Shown here: one piece after another, positions 10,516-21,400 of the stretch
How the letters are laid out: every line of letters starts with the position of its first letter
How positions within the stretch are numbered: position 1 is the first letter of the stretch
Assembly (NCBI RefSeq): GCF_964355755.1
Contig: NC_092676.1
Location: 21,372,288-21,436,287, forward strand
DNA: 64,000 bases
Direction: 5' to 3'
From: Antedon mediterranea
Taxonomy: Eukaryota; Echinodermata; Crinoidea; Comatulida; Antedonidae
Made by a program: the position numbers and the translations under genes
The notes under the pieces: model-generated
Told to the model about the DNA's origin: nothing
Database searches by the model: none
What the model saw: the letters and a program-made list of their open reading frames with translations, nothing else

Positions 10516-12819
10516 CAACTTAATTACTCAGATGTACTTTATCTTATACCACCCTCTATAGAAAGTAGGGACTTTACGGAACACGACGGTTAGGGGAGGA
10601 CGACAAATATCCTGTGTTCTCTAGAGCGTAAAATCATAACAGTCAACATAGCCGTTTTATTAGTTACGCACCCTTTCGCAAAGACGACGACCGGCAGTCT
10701 CTCTCCATCCCCTGTCTCTTGGCGCAGGGCCCTTCTAAATCGCTTGGCTCTAGTGATACAGCATATACAGCCATTTTAACCCAATTGAAATGTCATTTAA
10801 TTAAACAATTAAATTAGAAGTTCAATAATAGTATTTAGAGTTTAAAAATTCCACGTTTAAGTGTAATTTGAACTGTATATTTATGGTTGTTATTATTATT
10901 TCTAGTCGTCCTCCGTAAACGGGAAAATGGCAACTTATCGTCCTCAAAAAGTTAAGACGACGCAATTTCACGCTAAGCTCCGCCCACTTTATTAAAGCTC
11001 ATGCATACATTATTCATGAGCACCGTCCTGTGGCTTCCCGTCGTATTTCGTAAAGTTCCTACATATGATTCAGAAAAAAAAAACCAACACAACCGGTGGT
11101 TTAATTACCAACAATCATATTATTACATTGTTAAGTTAGCTCTGTCTACACACAGTGATGTGCCCAAAATGTTAGTAATATGACGTCATCGTGCCCATGT
11201 ATGGAAACATCACATAGTTTGGTAGAGAGCTTACACCATTTACAAAACAATTTGAAATTGAATTATTTTGATAATCAATTGGAAAACTAGTATTAGGCCT
11301 ATTGCTCAGATAATCTTTTTCGACAGATTAGAAAAATAATATTAAAAGAAGCAAATTGAATTCAATTCAATAATAGTTATAATATTATAGTAATAATAGT
11401 AATGAGAACATGTGGCGTGATTGGAAAGCTTTTTATAAATTGGGCCTCGATTATTCAGAATGAGAACATGTGACGTGATTGGAAAGCCTCGATTATTTCT
11501 CACGATGAAGAGTGTAATAATTAAACATTCTTGGTCTCAAACAAGTGTATCTCACTTTCCTCCTAATACACATTGTAATTGATTTTCATTGTATTTATAG
11601 GCCTAATTGTAATTTGCTTCACTCGCTCCCCCTCTAGGAAGTGTAGACGATGGTTCTCGGAATGATAATGACTCGGGTAAATGATGTTCTCCTTGTACGT
11701 TTTGTGTCGGTTAAATTCTTGACATTTGTAAAACTAAACCTACTCTGTTTCACAGTGTCTTAGATGATTAATAACATTTTACACAGTAGGCTTATAGTGT
11801 GTATTGTTTGGTAGGGCCCTTATAGGGCTGAAGTGGGGAGGTGGAGTTCATTTGAGGGAGGTGCTTATTCAAGGGATATGTTATAACATTTATAATCAAA
11901 TAAAATCCTCTAATAGATATATGAAAGGTGGTAAAAAAAGAATAACAAATACTTGGTAAATTGTAGATAACAGTGCGATGAATTCTACTACAAATAGTAT
12001 CATTGTGTTACTATAAATATAATACAATATTGTCTGTATAATTGTGGATGGGTGTTTATTAGATAGTTGGGTTGGGGGTGGCGTTTATTAAAATAAATGT
12101 CATCCTAATAAGTAATACATTATTTAATTTAAACATCTTTTGAAACTAACTTCCGCGGTAAGAAGACGTTTAAGACGGCTTGCAACATGGGCAGACATCC
12201 CGGTCCAAACGGGACACAGATAGCCTATAGTTATTCCTGCCAGCTTACTCAATAAAACTCAGCTTACTCAATAAAACTCGGCTCTCGGGATTTCACTCGA
12301 TTTTAAACAAAATGTCTTATCATCAGATCTCCCTATGTAATTTTATAATACTATTCCTCACAATATATTCCGATGCTTTATGGCGTATATTTAATTTGAT
12401 CTTTATTAATTTGCAGTATAATTTTAATTTTTTAACTACCGAACCTTCACACGCGCGGTCTGATCCGAAAATAATCAAAAAAGTAAAATGGCTATATAGC
12501 CACTAACGGCAAACTTAGTTGAAACCTGGAAGTTGCAAGGTGAACATGTGAACTTATCGTGAACCCGGAAATTACTTCGACCCGCGTACAATTGAAATTG
12601 AATTGAAAATATACTGATGAAATAAAAAATGTTATTATAAAACCATTTATAATATCTTCCTAAGATAGAAATATGGAACAATAGCGTAGTACTGAAAACT
12701 AATGTTATCAAATCTACGTTTCGCGGTACATCTAAGATAGATAAGGTAGGCGGAGATTTATACCGAAGTTTTACCATTGTGCTCGCCTATTTCAGAAACC
12801 ATAATTTATATATAGATGC
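10516..12819. other. Gene-free stretch with a 59-bp tandem duplication
   Basis: Two copies of a segment of about 59 bp starting AATGAGAACATGTGRCGTG begin at about 11,400 and 11,459. At 12,241-12,281 an 18-bp block (CTCAATAAAACTCRGCT) is doubled. Open frames here are short, with no recognisable domains or splice partners. Confidence 0.5.
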
Positions 12820-13354
12820 TTGGTTCCGACTAGAAAGTAACACAAGGACGTAAACGCAACGCAAGCGAATTGACTAATGACAATATACAGTTTGAAAAAT
12901 TCACTATTATGATACGAGTTACAGGTACTGATCTATTATGATTGTTATTCTTTTTATCTTGTATATAAATACATTGTAATATCCGGATTCTTAAATGAAA
13001 ACAAACAAATGAAAATGAAAAACTCACAAGGGGATTGTTCTTTCTGTGTAAAATATTTTTAAACGAGATAGATGATAATGATGATCATTGTCAAGTGTAT
13101 AGAAAAAGAATTTTATAAGAAAATTAATTTACAAAAAAAAGGAGATAATACTGAATTAAAAAATGTAACAATTGTGCTGATGAATTGTAACGACATTTGG
13201 AATTAACATAATTATATGATTTTATGTAATGATGAATGTGAATAAAAGTAGTGTTTGCGCTACAAAAGAGAAAAAAAAAAAGTTATACAAATTCACTGAT
13301 TGTGATTGGTCAAACTACTTTGCGATTACCTCATTGCGTTAGTGGGCACCAAGC
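12820..13354. mobile_element. Longer member of the GGACGYAACGCAA MITE family
   Basis: The left end TTGGTTCCGACTAG is followed by AAACGCAACGCAAGCGAATTGAC. The right end GATTGGTCAAAC...CTCATTGCGTTAGTGGGCACC is the inverted counterpart. The unrelated AT-rich middle carries no transposase. Confidence 0.6.
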
Positions 13355-13847
13355 CTAAATGAATAAATATAAACGGAATGAACCGACCAATTAAAAACAA
13401 TAATCAATCAACTGATCATGACTTAACCACTTATAATCAAACCGAAATAGTCATTGTGGCAATGAGTAATCTGGTTGGTAGTTTTGCGATGTTTTCTTCC
13501 AAGATTAGCTTTTGGTTTTGTGTCAGGACATCATCTGATTTTGTGATACCCTGTTAAAGTCACAGTTCTGACACTTGGCATGTGACACGACAATGGGTCT
13601 TGATTAAGCAAAATCAAATTATAATACAAATAAATATGTATATGGCTCCAATTCATGGTGTTGGTTGACAAATTTAAACTCCGTAACATTTCTGAAATAA
13701 TTTTTGTTTTAGATTATTAAAATAAATTAGGTGAAGTTAAAACAGAAAGTGGAAGAGAGTTTTCCAAAAGCAAGAATATAATAGTATTATATCTAGTATA
13801 TAACAGTATAATCTTGGATTTCGCATTACTTATACTTTAGAAAAAAG
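13355..13847. other. Gene-free AT-rich stretch
   Basis: No gene, RNA or clear repeat seen between the MITE and the inverted repeat copy. Confidence 0.45.
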
Positions 13848-14418
13848 AAACAACAAATGTGTTTCATTTGAAAATAATGGTGCCAGGCATTCTATTGGCC
13901 TACTATTCCTCCCTAGCTTTGTTCCTTCAGCCAGACATCACTTAGTAAGTTTTCTATATTATACAACAACAACTTTTAGTGAATAAATGAAAATGAAACA
14001 TCTTTTTAAATTAAACTGTCAGAATACAAAAAGACTCATCAGACTAAAACGTACGTTGTTATGTTTATATAGGCCTTGGCCTACGATTATTTATTAATCT
14101 ATCCTGATGAGTTAACCCACCATACAACACTAGTTGAATAGTAAGGGATATTTATAGTTTTGAATGTTGACAAAGTTTTACTTAATCCATGTTGACGAGT
14201 TAATCCACTTTACAACACTAGTTGAATAGTAAGGGTTATTTATAGTTTTGAATGTTGACAAAGTTTTACTTAATCCTGGATTATGTTATGTTTAATATAG
14301 GCCTAACGCTTATTCTTTTACAAAGTTTTACTTAATTCGTATTGACGAGTTAATCCACTTAATTGACAAGTAGCAACATTTTGCTACGATCATTGTTATT
14401 TGGATTTATCGAAAACCA
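13848..14418 (-). repeat. Inverted partner of the 3.8-kb repeat
   Basis: Its reverse complement reproduces both ends of 3,835-4,335 (GCCTGGCACCATTATTTTC and TTGGTTTTCGATAAATCC). Here the internal unit of about 90 bp (GACGAGTTAATCCACTTTACA...GTTTTACTTAATCC) is present as two near-identical tandem copies at about 14,104-14,275, plus a partial third. Confidence 0.75.
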
Positions 14419-15507
14419 AACTAAAGACTGCCTTTGTTTGTTTTTATTGTTTGTTTTTATTGATTTTGTTTGTAAATCATGTCAAGATAATAACAAACCT
14501 ATACGGAGCACTGTAAACTGTTGTTTTTCCCCGCCAAATTGGACGCCATATTGGATTCTGGAGTATTTATTGGATTCTAAGTAGTTATTTAAGTAAGCCT
14601 CTACTAATTTTAATCATTAAAACACAACTGGAAGTAACAAAAACCGTTAGTTGGTTTACCCTATCCCCTATATATAGGTATCTATGTGTGTTAATTGGCA
14701 TTTGTGTGTGTTATATAAGCCAAAATATAAAAGTGCCGTCAAAAAATTTTCCCGAAGACCCTGGGATGGGGATTGTTTTTTTGACATTCTATACGGTATA
14801 CTCTATCAGAAAAACAAAAATAAAACATTTCCTATACTTTTTTCTCGCAAATGTGTATATTAACTTTTCTGCACCCAGGCTATAGATAAATTATTAACTT
14901 TAAGCTCCTATTTTATTTGATGATGTAACCCATTAACTAATTCTCTTGATTATTAATATTAAGTACAAATTAATTTCAACTAATTAACCATATTTTAGTA
15001 GACCATAGTTTTCTGTCGAAAATCGAAAATTCTTTCCATTCTTGAATCTTTTCTCTCTCAATTGTTATGTAAGCTTATTTATTTAACTATAAGTTAGTAC
15101 TGACTGTACTATGAACAAGGTCTACTTAATTTTTTTTTCTGAAATATACAGACACACAATTGAAGAATATATGTACAAGCGTAATATATTTTAACCGATT
15201 CTAATATCACTGGTATGGACACTAAGGAATAATAATAATAAAGTTAAAAGTTGATGACCTTTATACATAGGGGTGTTCAAATTCATGTTACTTCACTGGT
15301 GCAGAAATAAGAAGAAAGTAAACAAGTTTGAACAGTTTGTGAATATCACAGGCGCACAAAAAAAACATGAATAATACGGAAGATCGTGGTGGTTTGTTTG
15401 TCTGCTAGGCCATCGAGACACCTGGTGCTTGGTACAAAATCATATAATACAATAGTACATACTAATAGTAGGCCCGTTTGTACAACATTTTTTTGTTTGT
15501 TTTATCT
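14419..15507. other. Gene-free stretch
   Basis: AT-rich, with short frames only. No supportable gene. Confidence 0.45.
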
Positions 15508-15781
15508 TTATACTGGACTGATCTCCAGAGGGCCCAGTTGGTGATCAGTGGCTGTGATGTACTAATACACCGGGGTAACCCCCTACTCGTCTCGAAAGAT
15601 GTACTAGGTTCTTTAAAGTGCACACGAGCTAGATGTGTACACTGGGCCTACGGTTTATAGTCCTTATCCAAGAAGACTCGTTCTACCACCAGAACCATGG
15701 AGTGAGTGAGCCTCGAACCCCTGCCGATGTTATGGCTATGTGATTACGGTTCCAATCTTAACCGCTCGGCCACTCACTCAT
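15508..15781 (-). mobile_element. tRNA-derived SINE
   Basis: On the minus strand it starts TGAGTGGCCGAGCGGTTAAGA, a polymerase III A box of Ser/Leu tRNA type. A B box, GGGTTCGAGGC, follows about 45 bases later. The body contains CTCCATGGTTCTG and GGACTATAAACC. A second, plus-strand copy at 44,475-44,612 shares head and body. Confidence 0.75.
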
Positions 15782-15785
15782 TAAA

Positions 15786-16242
15786 CAACAAAGATTGTAA
15801 ACGTGATTTCCAGGTAATGTTTACCAATCAGTGCTAATAATAACATAAAGCAATAAATGAACACAAAGTCTACACATTGAGCATAATACAAGTTTATCCC
15901 GTTACTTCATGTCTGCTGATCTAAAAGCGTCGCAATGTTTGCCTGGATAAGGTGTGTGTCTATTTATTTAAGTTTTGTATTTTAGAATTAGACATTCGTT
16001 TAGTATTCGATAGGCCTACGACATCAATGTTTTTAATTTTAAACGTTTTCTGTGATGTGTTGTGTACATATATCTATCTGATAACTATACATGTTTACCT
16101 ATGGTGTGAAGAATGAATTAGGTTAGTGTGACGACCAACAAACGTCTTAATAATGCATACAGAAGTGAAAGTTAGAGTGTGTCTGTATGTTACGGCAAAG
16201 GAGAAAGATAAAGTTACATTAATAGCGTTTTTTTTATTATAG
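15786..16242. other. Upstream flank or intron of the ADP-ribosyltransferase-like gene
   Basis: It ends in a polypyrimidine tract and AG (TTTTTTTATTATAG at 16,242), a good splice acceptor. The region is therefore at least partly intron, and the first exon should lie upstream. I could not identify that exon. Confidence 0.4.
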
Positions 16243-17204
16243 TGAGTGGTTTACTTTGGGATCATTGGAATTGTTAGCCGCTGGTTTGTCTACAGCACTC
16301 GGAGTTAAAGTTTGGTCCCCGGGAGGACTATCCAGATCTCAACGAAGATCGAATGGTTATCGCAAGCTTACCATCCATGACATCTTTCATCTTTCGCATA
16401 CAATGGTTCCACGGGAGAAATCATTTACTGGTAGAGAGACTGTTGTAACATTTACATCGGTCAAAGGAACAACTGATGTCACAATAGCACCAGGAACAAA
16501 ATGGTCACAGTTGAAGAAATCGGTAGGCAGACAATTACACACCAATGCAGAAATAAAATTTAAATTAGGTGAAATAGATCTACGTGATGAATGTACAGTT
16601 GAATTGGAACAACTAAATGGTGTACCTGTACATGTCATTGAACAACCAGAATGCGTCTATGAATTAGATCCTTCTCTACTCGCTAAGAAATACAATTACA
16701 ATTTCACTCGCAAGGACGATGGTGATGCCGTCTACATGAGGGGGGGGGGGGGGATATCAGTATCACCGACCATGCGGATGGTACAGATATGCTGTTGCTG
16801 TTAAAGATGTCTACGGATATGATAACACTTGGCTTGGACCAGGCGGCATACGTACGGAAACTAGTCCTGATGAATGGCCGGTCTCGTACCACGGAACCAG
16901 CATAAGAAAAAAGGGTGAGGTTGTTGACAAACAATCCAACACAAATGAACCGGAGTATATTAACGGAGTTTACAGCAGTCCATCGTTGACCATGATAGAG
17001 GATATATATGCCGAGACTTTTAAGTATAAAGGAAAAAGTTACAAGATCGCTTTTCAGAATAGAATCAATCCAGACATTGATGGTGGTCACATGAAAATCA
17101 TTCCAAAGGAGAAAACAAAACTTAAAAAAGCTGAATACTGGGTTTCACCAATGGAAGACCCAGCAGAGGAAATATATGATGTCAGACCATGGTATCATTA
17201 TTAA
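16243..17204 (+). pseudogene. Possible ubiquitin-like plus ADP-ribosyltransferase-like protein, frameshifted at a G14 run
   Basis: The frame opens at the splice acceptor 16,242 (a TTG at 16,256 is not a eukaryotic start) and reads to 16,738. The first part (about 16,400-16,650) reads as a compact beta-rich segment that may be ubiquitin-like. Then comes YELDPSLLAKKYNYNFT, which precedes a domain I know from many invertebrate and fungal predicted proteins: RPCGW, NTWLGPGG, WPVSYHGTS, GVYSSPS and YWVSP. The YHGT and GVYSSP pair resembles the His and Tyr motifs of PARP-type ADP-ribosyltransferases. At 16,740-16,753 there are 14 consecutive G. Upstream and downstream frames differ by +1, so one extra G (or two missing) disrupts the gene. 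This may be an assembly error, an allele or a real pseudogene. The stop is TAA at 17,202. Activity is inferred, not shown. Confidence 0.6.
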
Positions 17205-17392
17205 GCTGGACAATTAAAAATCCTAAAGCCTGGTCTATTTTAGGGTCTAAAATCTTAGTTGACAAAATTCAACAACATAAGCGCAACGCAAGTGAGTTGA
17301 CCAATGACGAGCAGAAATTCAGATGATTCACGTGTCGTGATTGGTCAAATTCATTATGTTGCGCTTATGTCCTAGTTGGAACCAATTGCTTT
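17205..17392. mobile_element. 3' flank and MITE of the GCGCAACGCAA family
   Basis: Right after the stop, CATAAGCGCAACGCAAGTGAG...TTGACCAATGAC is inverted against GATTGGTCAAATTC...GTTGCGCTTATGTCC. The leader CCTAAARCCTGGTC...TATTTTAGGGTCTAAAAT recurs at 20,106 inside an RNF213 intron. Confidence 0.65.
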
Positions 17393-18490
17393 ATACTAAG
17401 ATGGATAACACAGTCTCACGATGAGTTTAATGCGTAGTCAACGCCCTATACAGCGCTTATTCTGGGTTATAGTGTTCATGTTTTCCTAACTGTAGGTTAG
17501 ACGAATGAAACGTTACTAATAAACCATCTGGGACTTAATTATACTTTATTTCAGGCAAGTAGCGTAAATGTATTTTATGTAAGTTGCATGTACAGAGAAA
17601 TAAAGATAAACTGAGTAATGTAGCATAATAAATATATTATTTCTATAATATTGCTAAAAATCAGATTTAAAAGTCCATAATATTTTATAATATTGCTTTA
17701 AATTAAATTAAACGTCCATGATTAATCTTAATGTTAACATTTACTTTTGTATTATTGCAAATGTAATAAAACAAAATGTTCTTAATGCTCTACAAAAATA
17801 GAGAGCAAATTACAATTATATCATAAATAAAATTTTCATTAAAAATATCAATGAATGAACTATGACGAAAGAAGTAAGTTTTTACTTTCCTTTACCAGAG
17901 TCGATCTTTTTCCATGAATACCGTATATAAGATTTGAAGTTTTACATTTATTGTTACGCAGTAGAATATATACAACTATCTGAATATATACAGTACAGTA
18001 CATTATATACTTTGGTTATATGGAGTATTAATAATTGTTAATTCATTTAAGACATAATATAATTAATAATAAGTCTGAAAACAATTAATTGAATTATGTA
18101 GAATACAATACAAATGATGTAGCATAGTTCAGTAAGGAAGGCGAATAATTAATCAATATACACATAATAATAATTGTCAATACTTTTACTTGATCTAATA
18201 TAAAAGTTATTCTCTAAAACTATAGTTTTCAAAGTTTCAAAAGAAAACTGGTTGTATCGGGTTATAAACATCCATCCCATAGTATTTTTTACAAAAACAA
18301 AAAGTGCATTTAAAAACACTCAAAGGATGGTAAAAAAAGTATCTAACTCCTAAACATTTTGGTAAATAATTATATATACTTTCAACTAATAAAAACCATC
18401 TGTATCGAGTCTTTATTCAGTAACAATATTCTTTTACATATAACTATTGAAGCAGTTTTGTTTGTTTTGGTCATAAATTCCTGCTTTACT
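17393..18490. other. Convergent intergenic region and RNF213-like 3' UTR
   Basis: The two genes meet tail to tail here. Plus-strand AATAAA motifs occur near 17,518 and 17,600. A minus-strand signal (TTTATT) near 17,947-17,952 could end the RNF213-like transcript about 540 bp after its stop. Otherwise AT-rich with no gene. Confidence 0.4.
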
Positions 18491-21400
18491 TCAATTCTGT
18501 GCAGAGTAAAGTTGTGCAATTGTTTTCCATGTGTCAACAGCATGGCTTAAAGTTATGGTGTCTGATAAATTGTCTAGTTCAGTAATTTCAGCATTCTCGT
18601 TTTTAATTCCATAATATTCTTCCAGTGTGCAAGAAATTCTGAAAATATACATTTGTTTTTATATAAGATTTTAAGTCGGCATGAGTGAGTGAGTATGAGT
18701 AGGGAGTGAGTTTGAATAGTAAGTGAGTATGAATAGGAGCGAGTTTGAATAGTAAGTGAGTATGAATAGGAGCGAGTTTGAATAGTAAGTGAGTATGAAT
18801 AGGAGCGAGTTTGAATAATAAGTGAGTTTGAATAGTAAGTGAGTATGAATAGGAGCGAGTTTGAATAGTAAGTGAGTTTGAATAGTAGTGAGTATGAATA
18901 GTAAGTGAGTATGAATAGTAAGTGAATATGAATAGGAGCGAGTTTGAATAGTAAGTGAGTTTGAATAGTAAGTGAGTATGAATAGTAAGTGAGTATGAAT
19001 AGGAGCGAGTTTGAATAGTAAGTGAGTTTGAATAGTAAGTGAGTATGAATAGTAAGTGAGTATGAATAGGAGCGAGTTTGAATAGTAAGTGAGTTTGAAT
19101 AGTAAGTGAGTATGAATAGTAAGTGAGTATGAATAGGAGCGAGTTTGAATAGTAAGTGAGTTTGAATAGTAAGTGAGTATGAATAGGAGCGAGTTTGAAA
19201 AGTAAGTGAGTTTGAATAGTAAGTGAGTATGAATAGTAGCGAGTTTGAATAGGAGCGCGTATGAGTAGTGAGTAGTGCAAATTTAGTGAATTGAAGAAGA
19301 AGAATAGGAATACAATAAATATAAATAGGGTACAATTTAAACTTACGGCCAAATTTTCCTGTCTTCATCCGATTGGTCACTAAGGTTCAAAACAATATAT
19401 TCATAAAGTTCCCCACACAGTTGATCTAAATTACTGAACCTTAGCTGAGCTTTCAGATCATCTTTGCTCTTATCAGTCAATTGTTGTTGATAATCTTCTC
19501 CAACTCCATCAAATGGATCCTGAAAATCATCAAAATAATTATCTTTTTATATGTGACCGAGAAAGGAAAGTTTTTGTAATTTGTGAGCCATTAATCTAAT
19601 AATCCTCTGTTTCAATTGTTATGTATTTGGTTAGCAATAGGCCTACATGTATGTTTTATGAACGTGTATGAAACAGAACTGAATTTTTAAACGGCTAAAA
19701 AAAATCGATATTTACCTGAAAGTTATTGGTAAGTCTCACAGCTTTATCCATTGCGAGTAGCTGCCAAAGGGCCAGGACATGTTTCAGACGACAATGACGT
19801 GAAGCCTAGTAAGAATAATACTTTGTCATAACTACTTTTTATTTTATGTACACAAAAAAACAATGTGCAGTTTCAAATTTTATTAATATTGAACGAAATA
19901 GTACACACCAAATATTTACAATATTAGGAATTATTTTATTTTTGCAAAATATGGCTACAGCTTTGTATACTGTACAAGATGTATTCATTCCTTGTCATTG
20001 TAAAATGTAGGGAATGTTTTTTTGTTTAAATTGATTGATCCTCAATAAACTATACTTGGATGTAGCCCTATATTTTCTGCTTAAAAGTTATTAAACAAAT
20101 TAAGATTGGCAATTAAAAATCCTAAAACCTGGTCCTGGTCTATTTTAGGGTCTAAAATTTTAGTTCTCACTTGTACACAATTCAACAACATAGGCGCAAC
20201 GCAAATGAGTTGACCAACCAAGACAAGACCAATATTATTCACCCAACTGTAGACCTAATATATATACTGTATATAGTACTGACATGACAAACAATGTATT
20301 AGGAATTAATTACCGTGGCACTTTTTAGCATTTTATTCTGTGACATAGCAAGTTTATCTCGCAAGTAGTTGTTGATCAACATGTTGCCTTCCGGTTTGTA
20401 GTTAGCGAGGAAACCAATAGCAATATCCAAAGATGCTAAACATCCACACAGATCTTGGTATGACTTCAGTTCAGCTATGATGTTGCATTGTAGAGCTTTT
20501 GACAATTCTTCCTGCAAATTAAAGAAAAGCTGTGTAATAATAATGTTGTGGGTTTTTTTTTGTTTAATTTTTTTATATATAAAATATTGTACATGATATA
20601 TTGTAATGTGACACAAACAACAGTCTGTTGTGGTCTAAGCAACTACTCTCAGAAAGAAAATGTGTGGATTTTTCAATACTAAAGTTATCAATATTATAGA
20701 CTATCTGAGATCAAAAGATTGTTTTTTGAAGTATTTCAGTAGTCTTAAAGACAACCCCAGCTAAAAAACATTATTTTATTAACTTAAATTTGTATCAACA
20801 TTTGAAGAAGGGCATTAACTTGTCAAATTAAAAAAAAATTGATATTATATTTTTTACATTTTTAAGATCAAAACCTTTTTTGGAAAGGTTAATAAATGAA
20901 TTGCTTGATAAAGTACTACTATATTTCTGTTTGGTAGAATAATATATAATATATTGTATTAGTGTTACAAACTTAAAAAGTGAATCTGAATAATAGCCAT
21001 GAATCTTAAATTTTACCTGCGGAATATTATTTCGCAAATTCTCAAAGATAGCAGCATGTCGAACATCCTCACGGAACAAAAGATGGTCAAATTTGCAATT
21101 GATAAATGCACGTCCTCTGACGAATCTTTCAATTACTTGGAGCTCCAGACCAGCCAAGTTATATTCAACTCGGTTCTCTTCCATTGGTCGTACTATATAC
21201 TGACACTGCGACAAAATTAATGGAAGCAAATCACGGTCTGGGTCATAGACGATCAGATGCGACTGTAATAAATCTGATTTCGTCTGCACTTTACTGAAAA
21301 AATAAAATAAAAAACACTTTTAAACTGTGAATATTAATTAGTCCTCAAAAAAGAATTTATGTAATTGTCATGTTGCATTGAACTGTGAACATCTCAAGCA

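Noticed and set aside
15478-15660. 60-residue plus-strand ORF
   Set aside because: It mostly overlaps the minus-strand SINE and has no protein-like features.
16256-16804. A 182-residue ORF starting at TTG and ending in a Cys run
   Set aside because: TTG is not a start here, because the frame continues upstream to a splice acceptor. The Cys-rich end is an out-of-frame artefact after the G14 run.
16387-17090. Antisense frames opposite the ART-like gene
   Set aside because: They have no recognisable domain and mirror the conserved plus-strand coding sequence.
18574-19380. Two overlapping minus-strand open frames of about 250-270 residues, Ser/Tyr/Leu-rich
   Set aside because: They are the translation of a 16/17-bp minisatellite. 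Clear splice sites at 18,638 and 19,347 place the array inside the last RNF213-like intron.
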